From Sipunculus nudus (Eukaryota; Annelida; Sipuncula; Golfingiida; Sipunculidae), in NCBI GenBank assembly GCA_026874595.1, contig CM049306.1, positions 6,590,019 through 6,654,018 on the forward strand: 64,000 nucleotides of DNA. The letters run 5' to 3'. A program made the translations under genes and the position numbers. Below, one piece after another: positions 12,901 to 24,900 of the stretch; position 1 is the stretch's first letter, and each line of letters begins with the position of its first letter. Below the pieces are notes generated by a model. That model did no database searches. It worked only from the letters and a program-made list of their open reading frames with translations, and was not told where the DNA came from.

Positions 12901-15900
12901 CGAGATATGAGTGATTTTATCCCATGGCAGATGAACAGAAGGACGCTGTGCAAAAATGTTTGCAGGTGGCGCCACCAGTTTTGCGTATGATAAAGTGCTA
13001 TGTGAGATCTATACCCATGCAAAATTTTGGCCAAATCGGTCAAATGGTTCCCGAGATATGAGCTTGGATGTCTGCAGCGTAAAAGTGAATGAAAGTGGCG
13101 CCACCTGTCATAAAATCAAGAAAGCTGTCTAGGATGTATAAACCTGCAAATTTCAGGTGGATAAGTCAAACCACTGCTGAGATATGAGTGATTTTATCCC
13201 AAGGCAGATGAACAGATGGACGCTGTGCATAAATGGTTGCAGGTGGCGCCACCAGTTTGTGTATGATAAAGAGCTATGTGAGATCTATACACATGCAAAA
13301 TTTTGGCCTAATCCATCAACAGTTCCCGAGATATGAGCTTGGATGTCTGCAGCATAAACATGAATGTAGGTGGTGCCACCTGTCAAAAAATCAAGAAAGC
13401 TGTCCAGGATGTATAAACCTGCAAAATTTTAGGCAGATATGTCAAACCACTGCCGAGATATGAGTGAGTTTATCACAAGGCAGATGAACAGATGGACGCT
13501 GTGCAAAAACGGTTGCAGGTGGCACCACCATTTTTAGTGTATGTTATAAAGCTATCCAAGGGCTACATTTTTAGCCTGATCGGTCAAATGGTTCCCGAGA
13601 TATGTGGGTTTATGTGTGGAGACAGACGCACAAATGGACACTGGGCAGAGAGGAAAGTACAGAGGTCAACTAAATATGAGGGCGCAGCAGTTCACATGTG
13701 AACAAATCATAATTCCGAATTTAAAAAAATACTGCCCAGTTGTTACAGAGGAGTTATCCGGAACCTAAGCAGTGGCAGCGGCATCCAACTGAAAACAAAG
13801 TATCCACAAAACTCTGTTTTGGTAGATACAACGAGGATGTATCAGTCAGGATATTTTGGATATGTTCTTTTTACAAGGGAGGATTAATGGAACAGATGAA
13901 TGGAAAATTTGGCAGCATGGTTTCAGAGAAGAATATTTTTAAATGTTTTTTAGCTTCTTCCCCAAAATATCTAAGAAAATGCAGTTAGCCAAGAAATAAG
14001 CAAAATCCGATAGAATTTTTTAGATGACAAATTTTTTGCAAAAAATTTGGTGATGCTAGCTCCTGCCCTTTTTGAGATAGCTATGATGCACGACAGACGA
14101 CAGAAGAGAACCGACGCCACACCACTGCATAAGCTCACAGATTCAATAAAAATTGCAAACCAAGTTTTTTCAAACAGTTGAGAGATATAGTTCCAATAAT
14201 TCTAATCTGGGCATTCTGCATCTAGATTATGTGTCTAGACGTCTAGACGCTGTGTCTAGACACCTCCCAGAGCCAGGTCAGTTGCCATGGACCATGGCAT
14301 GGTGGTCTGGACCCCATCTGGTTGTACTGAGTGACCTCTTGACTTGGCTGCTGAAACTGGGCATGTTGTCAAATCTGTTTTCAAACACAGAAAGCCTTTT
14401 TCAATTGGCTACACTGCTTTAATACAGCCGCATTTACCCAATCTATTCTTATAAAACTGGCAGAACCCTACCATAGAATAATTCTTGTAAAGTTTAAACC
14501 AATCAGTTAACAGTTTCTTAAAAAAACAGTATATAATCTAGAAGAGTTTAAACTTACATTTTTGCTTGTTAAAAACAGACCAATGTAGTTGGCGCCACCA
14601 ACACCTCAATTTCAGATATGACTCATGTGACAAACAATGGCATAAAATTTGGTGATGACAGCTCCAGCTGTTTCTGAGATTTTAAGTTTAGTATGCTATT
14701 TTGCACAGATGACTAAGTTCAATTTCCTGTAACTCGGTCAAAAATCATCGAACTGAAACCATTCGAACAAACTTGAGAGAGATTGTTCAAAGGAACATTT
14801 ATGTGAAATATCGAACAATTTGGCTGGACAGTTTCAGAGAAGAAGATTTTTAAAGGTTTTTTAAGCTTTTTCTCTATGGAATCTAAATTAATGCAGATAC
14901 CCAATAATAAGCTCCAGGGCACCAATTTCCCATGTGACTTATGCTTACATGTAATTTGGAGCTGCTAGCTCCGACAGTTTCTGACTTACAGCCATGGACG
15001 GTGGGAAGCCAGCCCTAGACGGCGGACGGCTGACGACGACGCTGCGCCATCGCATAAACTCACAGGTTCGCTTATAATCATACAAATAATCATGATAGTA
15101 CAAGCAGAAAATAAATATGCTTTGACAGAAAATAGACATACATTATCAGTGATAAGTATCCAACTGTAGAATACATAAGAGCAATATGCACTCACCTACA
15201 ATGGACTTGTAATTTTCAAGACTGTCCATGTCTGCAAATATGAGGAAAATTATCAAGTAAGTAGTTGACTAATATCAAGTAAATCATAGTGAGAACAAAA
15301 ATTAAAGGGACATAATCAGAATCAATATTATGCCTATTCTTTCACACTATCAGTTCACTTTTGTCCTTAAACAAAGGTTTCCCAGCAGAACCATCCCAGC
15401 AAATAGTCTCATTTCTGCGCATACAGCTGTTTAACACCTTGTTATGACCGTTCGTGTTGGTAACCACAGTCCACCTGTGTCTGTTTACCATAACAAGGCC
15501 GCGTGACCAGATTTTTTTACTCCCCTGTATGGCTAAACTTTCTGAGGTCAAACATATAGTGAGTTTTCAGATCTAAAGATTCCACTAAACCATAAGCAAA
15601 CCCATTCTGTATTAACTGTTGAAAATATTGTGCACATACAAGAAAAGCTATAATGTAAAGAAGACAGAATATGTCCATAAGCTAAAATGTACACATTAAT
15701 GACTTTACAAGAGCACCGCAAACATGCTTAATTTGCCAATTGTGTATCTGGTGACCAATTACCTCATTAAATAGGCATGAATTTTGATGAGAAGGTAAAT
15801 CAGTTGAGAAACTCTATTGTTAAATATGTATATTGAATTTCATGAAAATCCATAAGATATTTGGTAAGTTACCAAGGTGCCTCCAAAGTGGGGTGACCTC

Positions 15901-18900
15901 TGACCTCAATAAATATGCATGAATTTTGCTAGAAAGCGAACTTAGGTGAAAGATTTAATTTATCAACATTTCTAATGAGTTATATCAAAATCCTAAATAT
16001 TCTTCAAAAAGTTACGGCGGTGACACCACAAAGTAGCCTAGTGACCTGTGACCTTATGAAATATGCATGGATGTTGCCCACTAGTAATTGAATTCGGGCA
16101 AAATAATCTGTTGGTAAACTTATAGTTATGGTGAGTTTCGTTAAAATCCATCAAAGAAGCCCAGGTAAGTTATCAAGGCGACACTAAAAGTAAACAGACG
16201 GTGGGTATACCATAATACTCTGGTCATTTGACGGGTGTATAAAAAGTAAGCTTAAAATAAGCAAAAAAATATATTTACATGAATAAAGGAAAAAGAGGGT
16301 AAATTCTACATCTGAAACCCTCTAACCATTCAAACTGTGTAAAACAAGGGACCCATGGGTCACTGCACACAGCTGAAGTTTGAAATTTTTGCTAATGCAA
16401 AATATGCAAAATATTATATTGTAATGTTTTTCTTATATATCAGCATATGAGAAGCTAAGAGGAAAAGGGCCCTCCTACTTGGTTATAGTAATGTTCTAAA
16501 TATATGATTGCAAACTAATACTCTGACAAGACTGTCATAAAGAAAAACAGTAAAAGATTTGAGATACTGTCATACCTATGAAAAACTTACAGATGGCCAG
16601 GCAAGTGGACAGAATGGACTAATACCTTTATTTCATTTTCAAGGGAATAATGCATTTATGTTTATATATAAGGCTTATTTTTTTAGCATATCCACTTTTT
16701 TCATTAATAGTTTTTATTAGATTAATTTTTTTTTTATTTAAAAGTTTTATAAATTTGTAATAAAAAATCTGAAATTTTAAGTTAAAATATCAGAATTCTA
16801 AGTTGCAAACATGATTTATCCAGAGTGTAGCTCATATCGGGTCATTTTTTGCATAGACATTTAATTTATAATTTTTAAATAACAAATGTTTAAACTGTAT
16901 TTAAAAGAAAATAATACATGGCATCTTCAAGATTATTCCTTGAACCACTATTAAAAAGTTTTGCACATTGGAGTTTTCAGTACATGCTTCATTTTATTCA
17001 ACAAAATAAAAGATTCAGTAAATTTGATAAAATAAAAACATATTTTCAAATAAAGTATACACACTGTTGGTTGAATGAGGGACAAACAGTATCATTGTGC
17101 TAATTACTATCTCTGCTATAATTTATTACTGCAATTAAAAGTCAATTTCACACCTTGTGAAGTTTTTACACTTGTGAAGTAAGGAATTACTTATCTGATG
17201 AACATCCACACTTTCATAGCAATACACCACTTTGTGGACACAATTAAATGTGCACTTTAATCATTGTAACCCTGGTGGTACAATACAAATCTAAAATGTA
17301 GCACAGCCTAATATAAGAATGAATCAAATACAGAAAATTATAACATTCATCTAGTTTATGCACCATCTGGGGAAAGGGGGGGTGGGGGGTGGGGAGAGCA
17401 GAGGGGCAGCCTGCTAGTAGTGGCCAAGCTGAGCCAAGGCAAGCTGCCTGGAGTGGGTTACATAACACAAGGCCTACAGGCCTAATGTGAACCTGTGCAT
17501 TGGGAAACACACCAGGTATAATGCTTCAATGCTGGACCATTACTTCTCATGTATATGAACAATGCAAGTACTAAACATTTTGAATAAGAAACATTTTCAT
17601 AAACATCACTGCTGAAATTCTGGCATGGGTGCACAAAACACAAAAATGATTGTAGCTGGCACCACCAGTCTTGTATACAATGAAGCTATCACAGATATAT
17701 ATACATATGCCGAATTTCAGGCTGATATATCAAATTTCTCTGTAGAAATAAGCAGGGACATACACTGTGCAAAAGTCATTGTAGGTGGCGACACCTGTCT
17801 TTTGAACGAGAAAGCCATCAAAGACACATAGACAGGTCAAAATATCAGGCCAATACCTCGAGTCTGATGCATGGGGCTAACCAGGCTTAGGTGAGAAAGG
17901 CAGTTGCCCTGAGTGAACTGTGACAAATTTGCTGGCTAAGGCTACTGCACTGAGTGAACTCATAACCTGCACCTGGCCTCTAGACTGAGTGAACTTTTGA
18001 CCTGTACCTGGCTGCACTGAGTGAACTCTTGACCTGTTGCATAATCTGACACAGTTGGCACTCTGCCAAAGCTATAAATATATCCAGGCTGAACTTTGGT
18101 GCAAAATCTGATGCAGTATGCAGTCTGCCAGAGCTATAAATAGATCCAGACTGACCTCTAGCCTGTTGCCAAATCTGTAATAGTAGCCACACCATTGCAC
18201 AGGCTCAGGCAGGGGCCCTGCCCTGAGGGGCATGACACCTATGAAGTGACCACATGGTGCCCATGAGGTGTTCACATGACACCCATGAGATGATCACATG
18301 CCTTGTGCTTGGCTGCACTGATTGAACTCTTGACCTATATCTGGCTGCACTGAATGAACTCTTGATCTGTTGCCAAATCTGAAACAGTTGGCACTTTCTC
18401 AACCTATTTAAAGATACAGACACAATCTTGGCTTGTTGGTAAATCTGTTTACACATACTGAAAGACTTTGGCTAAAATGCTTTTTTTCAAGCTGACATAT
18501 TCATAAACTTGTTATCAAAATATCTAGAATGATAAAAGATGCAGCCCTTTTATTGTAAAAGGTCCAATAATTCTGCCAAAAGTCATTCAAGTAAACTTGA
18601 ACAAAGGCCACCTAAGAATAATTTTTGTGCAATGTTACAGAAGTTATAACTGAAACAATAATTTTGTAGAAGAACAGTTTTGCAGTCCTCAGTTTGAAAT
18701 AGACATAATAATGGCCATAAGACCAACTTCAGCTTTTCTGAAATGATTGAAAGAACCATGTCCTAATTCTTTTGAAAAATTGAACGATTCAACTTGACAG
18801 TTTCATCATAAACATTTTAAGCTAAAAGAGGCTAAAATTGTGAGGTTTTGCCCATAAAAAACAGGTCAATGTAGGTGCCACCACAAAATCTGAAACTTCA

Positions 18901-21900
18901 AATATGAGTCATGTGACCAACATTTGCACAATACTTGGTAATGCTAGCTTCTGTCATTTCTGAGATTACTATGTCAGTATGCTAACTTGGCCAAATGACT
19001 GTTAAAATTCATGTAACTCCACTAGAATCCATCAAATGCAAACCATATGAACAAACTTGAGAGGGCTTGCCTCTTGGATCATTTCTGTAAATTATTAAAC
19101 GATTTGGCCAGACCGTTTACAAGAAGAAGACTTTTAAAGGTTTTTCAGCTTTTTCCCTATAAAATCTAAGTAAATGCAGATAGCAAAAAAATAAGCTGAA
19201 TACCACAACATATGATATGTGACAGATAATTGCATAACATTTGGGGATGGTAGCTCCTGCTATTCCTGAGAAATTATGAGTTAGTGTACAGATGATATGT
19301 AAAAAATTCACCGAACTCGAACCATTTGAACAAACTTGAGAGAGATTGGTATAAAAGATTATTTCTGTGAAATATTGAACAATCTGGCTTGACCATTGCG
19401 TCGGAGAAGATTTTTTAAGGTTTTTTAGCTTTTTCTCTATAAAATCTAAGAAAATGCAGAATTTTTCAGATGGCTCATTTTTTGCATTAAATTCCATGAT
19501 GCTAGCTCCAGTTGTTTTCGAAATAGTTTGGGTTAACGTACAGATGACGAAAGCTGCGACACCATAGCATTAGCTCACAGGTTTGCTAAAAATTACTATA
19601 GATGCATATCAGGGTTCATACACTTATCATGAGAAAAATTTCAAGCACTTTTCAAGCACTTTTCAAGGACCTGAAAAGTATTTTCAAGGACATCAAAATT
19701 TATGGACGGTCAGTGCTCCTTCACCAATGCATGTTACCAACATCGAAAGTCTTGAAACACATGATGCAAAATAAAAATTATAATAAGGAGATGGACCATA
19801 TAGTGTGTTAAAATGGCTAGGAAAAGTAAAATAAGTAATAGTTATTACTTTGTTATTACTTTGGAAGTGGCTAAACAACCGGCAGGGTGCCGGCAGTTTA
19901 GTCAACAGGCTAAACAACCGGCAGGGGAAATTGACCGTGCCAGCAGTCTACCCCACTGGCTAAACTGCCAGCAAATTAATGTATGCTCTATTAAGAGCAT
20001 TTCATTCTATTTCAGTCTATTTCAGTGTTATACTAATACTCTGTACTTTCCATTATCATTATTATTTGGACAATGAGCTGACAATATAGTGATGACTTAC
20101 CAAATTATCTATTTTGCTGGTTTATATGTAATAAGTATGTGGAGTAATAATGAGTAGGTATTAAAGTACACATTTGTGATATTGACAGGGTACTTTTATA
20201 TAAATTATCAGATAAAAATTGTAATATTTACAGGATAGTTTATAGATTTTGTCATAAAAATTTACCAGAAATGTGAATCTGTGTCTAGAGACTGTTTATA
20301 GTTTATACACTAGTGTGCTTATGAGCAAACAAATAATTAGTGTGTGAAAACAAACTCAGGTTATGTCAAATTAATGGCCAAAGGATCAGCTAATTACTTG
20401 ATCAAAGGTATAATCACACAATCTTACACCACACCCAATTAAAGTTGCTGAGCCTAGCTACTGCCGGCACCCTGTCGGCTGTTTAGCCACTTCCTATTAC
20501 TTACCCTTCGGTACAGCCTGTCACGGTTTAATACACATCGGCCCATTCAAAATGATCACTCATCTTTGGCATGACCTTGACAGATTTAACTAATCTGATA
20601 ACAGGGGCCTAAAACCTGTAATATCTTGAATAGGGATCTCTGGTTTGCCGACTAGCTCAAACTTTAGCAAATTACATGCTCCGGCAGAAGAGGTGCCGAG
20701 AAACTCCGACAGTTTGGAGATAGTTGGGGATATTCATTCAAGTTTTCAACGGCAAAAAAAAATCAATAAAAGCTTGTTATATGTTACCCTTATACGATAT
20801 TTGGGTATAATATTATCAAATTATTCCAAACAATACTAGTCTTCGTATCAGCAAGTTTATATTACGACCTTGTCGTGCACGAGGTTTATGCCGTTTACCG
20901 CCAAGTCACAACTTGAGCCGCAACTGTCAACAAATGGCCGGGGAACACCTGTGAAGGTCGTTATATAAAGATCACAGACGCAGCCAGAATTCCATTCAAA
21001 TCTGTCCAATATTTCACTAAAACTAACAGTGTGAAATCTTATTTTAAACAAGGGACCTATGGATCACTGTGCTCAGCTGACGTTAACCTTGAAGGTAAAA
21101 ACCTAAAATAATATCCAACGGAGATAAAGTGTAAGAGGAAAAGGTAATAAAGGCCATGGTTGGTTTATATGATTGGTTTGTATTGATGAGCAAGAAATTG
21201 TTGCAAAAAATATATTGTGACCTGACCATGTGTTTCCTAATGTTGAAACTAAAGCATGTGAGCAGTTTATGAACAAATGATCTGTACTATTACCATGATT
21301 ATTAGTTGGTTTTTCGATTAACTGTTGACATTTTAGTAGTTTAAACATTTGTTCAATTGAATCTATTTTTTTGTATAATATATATTATTAAATATATATG
21401 TATTTTTTTTATGAAATGTATACAGTTGAAATGACTTATAGTCAGCTGAGCTAAAAAATTCTAATTGGTGAGCTTTATGCAAACGTTACGCAGAGCAAGG
21501 ATCGTGGGGGCCGATACTGGAAGATGTGTATGTCGCTGATTACTCTTAAAACTTAAAAACAGCTAACACATCGCAACAAAAATGTGATTTCCCCAATGGA
21601 TCCCAGCCTTTTACAAACTGACGACAAAGCACGTGAATATACGTCACAACCTGCCAAACACCTATACCTATTTTGGACAAACAGTATTTATCTTTAATTG
21701 GATTGACCCCGCGTAAAAATTGTATTTCGCTGATCAGTGGTCTTAGTGAGCTAACAGATGACGATCACAGCGCGTACACGTGGAATGCGCAGGTACCAAG
21801 ATAAAAAAAACGCAACCCGTGGGTAAACTGAAAAACCTTTAACCAAAACGATGTCTGATTGGGTTCGTTGGGGAAATATGACCCCTCTGATATAATTATT

Positions 21901-24900
21901 ATCGCCGAGTTACCAATGTAAAACATAAAGTTAACTTGATTTAAACAACATATTGTACTGAGCGAATAAGTTTTATATTATTATCATTCCTCAAATTCGA
22001 GTTGTTCCCATCATGTATTTTTCACACATTTTATTCTCTTGGTTTGATCCCAGATAATTATTTCCTTTGAACAGATCTTCTCAATAGATATATTAATAAT
22101 CTCTGTAGTATTACATTCCAATTTAAATTATAAGTCTTGCGAAAATACTTACATGAACTCGCCTAGCGTGTAGTGAGTTTTCAATAATAGAGCTTTTATA
22201 CTCTCGTATGTTAACTTGTCAAGCACTTTTCCAAACCACTCGCTCTTTTCAAGCACTTTTCAAGCCCTTGAAATTGAAATGACTAAATTCAAGCACTTTT
22301 CAAGGTTTTCAAGGTGCGTACGAACCCTGCATATTAAATGCAAAATTATAATACAGATACATCTCACTGATGGCAAAATCTTGAATTAAGTTGAGTATGG
22401 ATACCAATTATTTATAATCCATGTACAGCCGTCTTTATATACCCACAGAGAGCTGTATACCTTAGAGTGTAAACATTGACTGGCATGAGGAATATCTAAA
22501 ATCATAAATCTACATTTTTTAAAAGCTTTTAAAAAACATGCTTGTCAATATTAACCATAGATAACCTGAAACCTAAATGTCTATAGAGGCATGATGCAAC
22601 GGATGCTGATAAACTGGTGCCAGGCTAGATGTATCTGCTTCACACAGCAAACATATATGGTAAAATGACTGGATTCAATCTTTATAATTCAGCCAAAATT
22701 CATTCTTAGAAACCATAAAAGACAATCATTATAAGAATTATTCAGGGGATTATTCTTGTAAAATATTAAACAAATTGGCCTCAGTGGCATCAGTCAAAAA
22801 ACTTTTTACAGGTTTATAACTCATATGGGACAATACAGCAAAATGGCTAAGTTAAGCTCAGCCCATAATTAACTCAGCCAAAAATCACTGAACCAAAACC
22901 ATTTGAACAAACTTGAATTATCAACATCTGAGGATAATTAATGTGTGAGTTTTAAGAATTTGGCCCAGTGGTTTTTGAGAAGAAGATTTTTGTAGCCAGT
23001 GAGCTAAAATGGGCTGTTACAGCATATGACTTAATTCAGCTTCCCATAACTCAGCCAAAAGTCACTGAACTAATTCCGTTGGAACAAACTTCAGAAAGCA
23101 CAACCCTAGGATCATTTCTGTGTGATATTAAACAATTTGGCCATATGGCTTCAGAGAAGAAGTTTTTGTAGCCATCAGTATGATACGGGCACTGATGACC
23201 CCCGTACAAAAAAGGCCGATGCAGGTGGCGCCACCTATACCTCAATTTCAGATATGACTCATGTGACCGACATTGGCATAAAATTTGGTGGTGATAGCTC
23301 CAGCCGTTTCTGAGACTGTAATTTTCGTATGCTTTTTTGGACAGCTGACTAAGTTCAACTTCCTGTAACTCAGCCAAAAATCACCGAACTTTAACCATTT
23401 GAACAAACTTGAGAAAGACTGTTCCAGGAATCATTTCTGTGAAATATTGGACAATTTGGCTGAACATTTTCGGAGAAGAAGATTTTTAAAGCTTTTTTTT
23501 GCTTTTTCCCTATAAAATCTAAGAAAATGAAGTTAGCCAAAAAATAAGCAAAATCCGATGAAGTTTTTTAGATGACTAACTTTTTCATAAATTTTCGTGA
23601 TGCTAACTCTTGCCATTTTCAAGATAGTATGGGTTCACGTACAGATGACGGACGCCGGATGCCGGACAACAGACGACGCCACACCATCGCATAAGCTCAC
23701 AGGTTCGCTAACAAGTGAAGGCTGTACTCCTAGGTGGGCTAGATGAAAACAACACTTGACATAGTGTATTAAAACTTGAATAAAAGCTACTCTTTTCAAT
23801 CAATTCCTTTGAAATTTCAGATTTTAAAAGATTAAATCCTGATGTATATATGCTGTGAAAATTAAATCAACAGTGCTTACAGGGAAAAAACATACCATTG
23901 CCAAAGTTGAATAAATTAAGATATTGATTTTTTATTTATGCTAATATCTTGCAAAATTTGCAAAATGCAGATCTAATGTTGGATAAACCATTGAATCTTG
24001 ATTAAATAAAGTTACATCCCTGAAAAAAAAGTCTCCAGCTTCAGCAATTCTCATGTCAAGTGAGTAAATATATTTCCTGATTTTTAAAAAATTGCATTAT
24101 ATTTGGGCCCATAACTTCAAATCAATATGCAATACTGACCTAGTTTTTTGTATGTTCATAGAAAATGTATGGAAAAATTTGAAAACTAAAAATGATCAAA
24201 AACAGATCAGTGGTTTTGATATAAGGCAGCCTTGAAATGTAACAATGGCTTTTTTATGGAAAACGGAGGTTTTTCCTTAATATTTCGAAGGAAAGTAGTC
24301 CTAGTGACCCAATTTTCGGTATAGTAGGAGATTTTGGGGACATCTAACAGTATGCAAAATTTTGGATTTGTAGGTTCAACGGTTTCAAAAAGTGCCCTGT
24401 TAACAGAGGGACGACGGACAAAGGACCACGACTATAGCTCAGATGACTTATAGTCAGCAGAGCTAATAATTCCAAACAGTCAACAGTTGGAATCTTGAAT
24501 AGTGGGCACTATTTTGTTTTGCACCATTTCAGCCCTCTTACGTAAGAGTCTACAACTATCATACTTGGTGTCTGAGTGACCACACAATGTAAGACCATAC
24601 GAGTATGCACATATTTTCATCCTTTTTAACACCTCATGGCCTACAAGTATGCTGTCACTTGAAATAAACTAGACCAATCATTAGCTTTTTTAGTTCCCTT
24701 TCTAACAACACCTACCATATGCAAGAAAATTCCACTTTAACTCAGCATATTGGTTAATCCTTCTATGTGTCTGTTGAATTTCTGACATGGCTCACACATG
24801 TTACTGGATGATAGCCAACTTATACAGGATATGACTTTTCAGTTCTGTGAGTTCACATGCATTCTTTTGTGATAAATCATTTGTAGCCTATTGTTAAGAT

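Larger units (their letters stand above)
10159..15072 (+). mobile_element. Family E element with element A1 nested inside
   Basis: The left end ACAAGGCCTACAGGCCT contains a short hairpin and is followed by GCGAACCTGTG. The right end at 15072 is CACAGGTTCGCT, the inverse of that motif. A second, weaker right end (CACAGATTCAAT, near 14147) suggests two E copies, one inside the other. A CpG-rich tail (CGGCGGACGGCTGACGACG) precedes the 15072 end. No coding capacity. The whole lies in intron 9. Confidence 0.6.
19610..22329. mobile_element. hAT-like element, 2.7 kb, 5-bp TSD CATAT
   Basis: Left end CAGGGTTCATACAC, right end GTGCGTACGAACCCTG. Both are followed inward by several copies of TCAAGCACTTTTCAAG. 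Direct repeats CATAT flank it (19605-19609 and 22330-22334). The disrupted host site can be read across it: GATGCATAT on the left continues as ATTAAATGCAAAATTATAATAC on the right, matching 35938 onward. I see no transposase frame, so it is non-autonomous or eroded. Confidence 0.8.
17467..23709 (+). mobile_element. Family E element nested in D, itself interrupted
   Basis: Left end ACAAGGCCTACAGGCCT with GAACCTGTG; right end CACAGGTTCGCT after a GACGGACGCCGGATGCCGG tail. It contains GGTGGCGACACC and GGTGGCGCCACC modules (17785, 23226), short repeats of CTGCACTGAGTGAACTCTTG, another E right end at 19587, and the hAT-like insertion at 19610. Sequence on both sides of that insertion lines up with 35935 onward in the E copy at 33706. 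Confidence 0.65.
16344..24464 (+). mobile_element. Family D element, split by a nested E element
   Basis: The left end is ACAAGGGACCCATGGGTCAC, a hairpin, followed by CAGCTGA. The right end is a hairpin, AGCTCAGATGACT and AGTCAGCAGAGCT, after the tail GGACGACGGACAAAGGACC. The left interior (16420-17460) matches 53510-54610 of the D copy at 52851-56047. The sequence after the nested E (from 23710, CAAGTGAAGGCTGTACT) continues that same copy at about 54629. This shows one D element interrupted at 17467. Confidence 0.65.

Noticed and set aside
10661-13463. Series of 60-95-codon frames with CRWRHQFVYDKELCEIY
   Set aside because: They recur once per 276-bp unit of the A array and shift frame when a unit is 277 bp; no sign of selection for protein.
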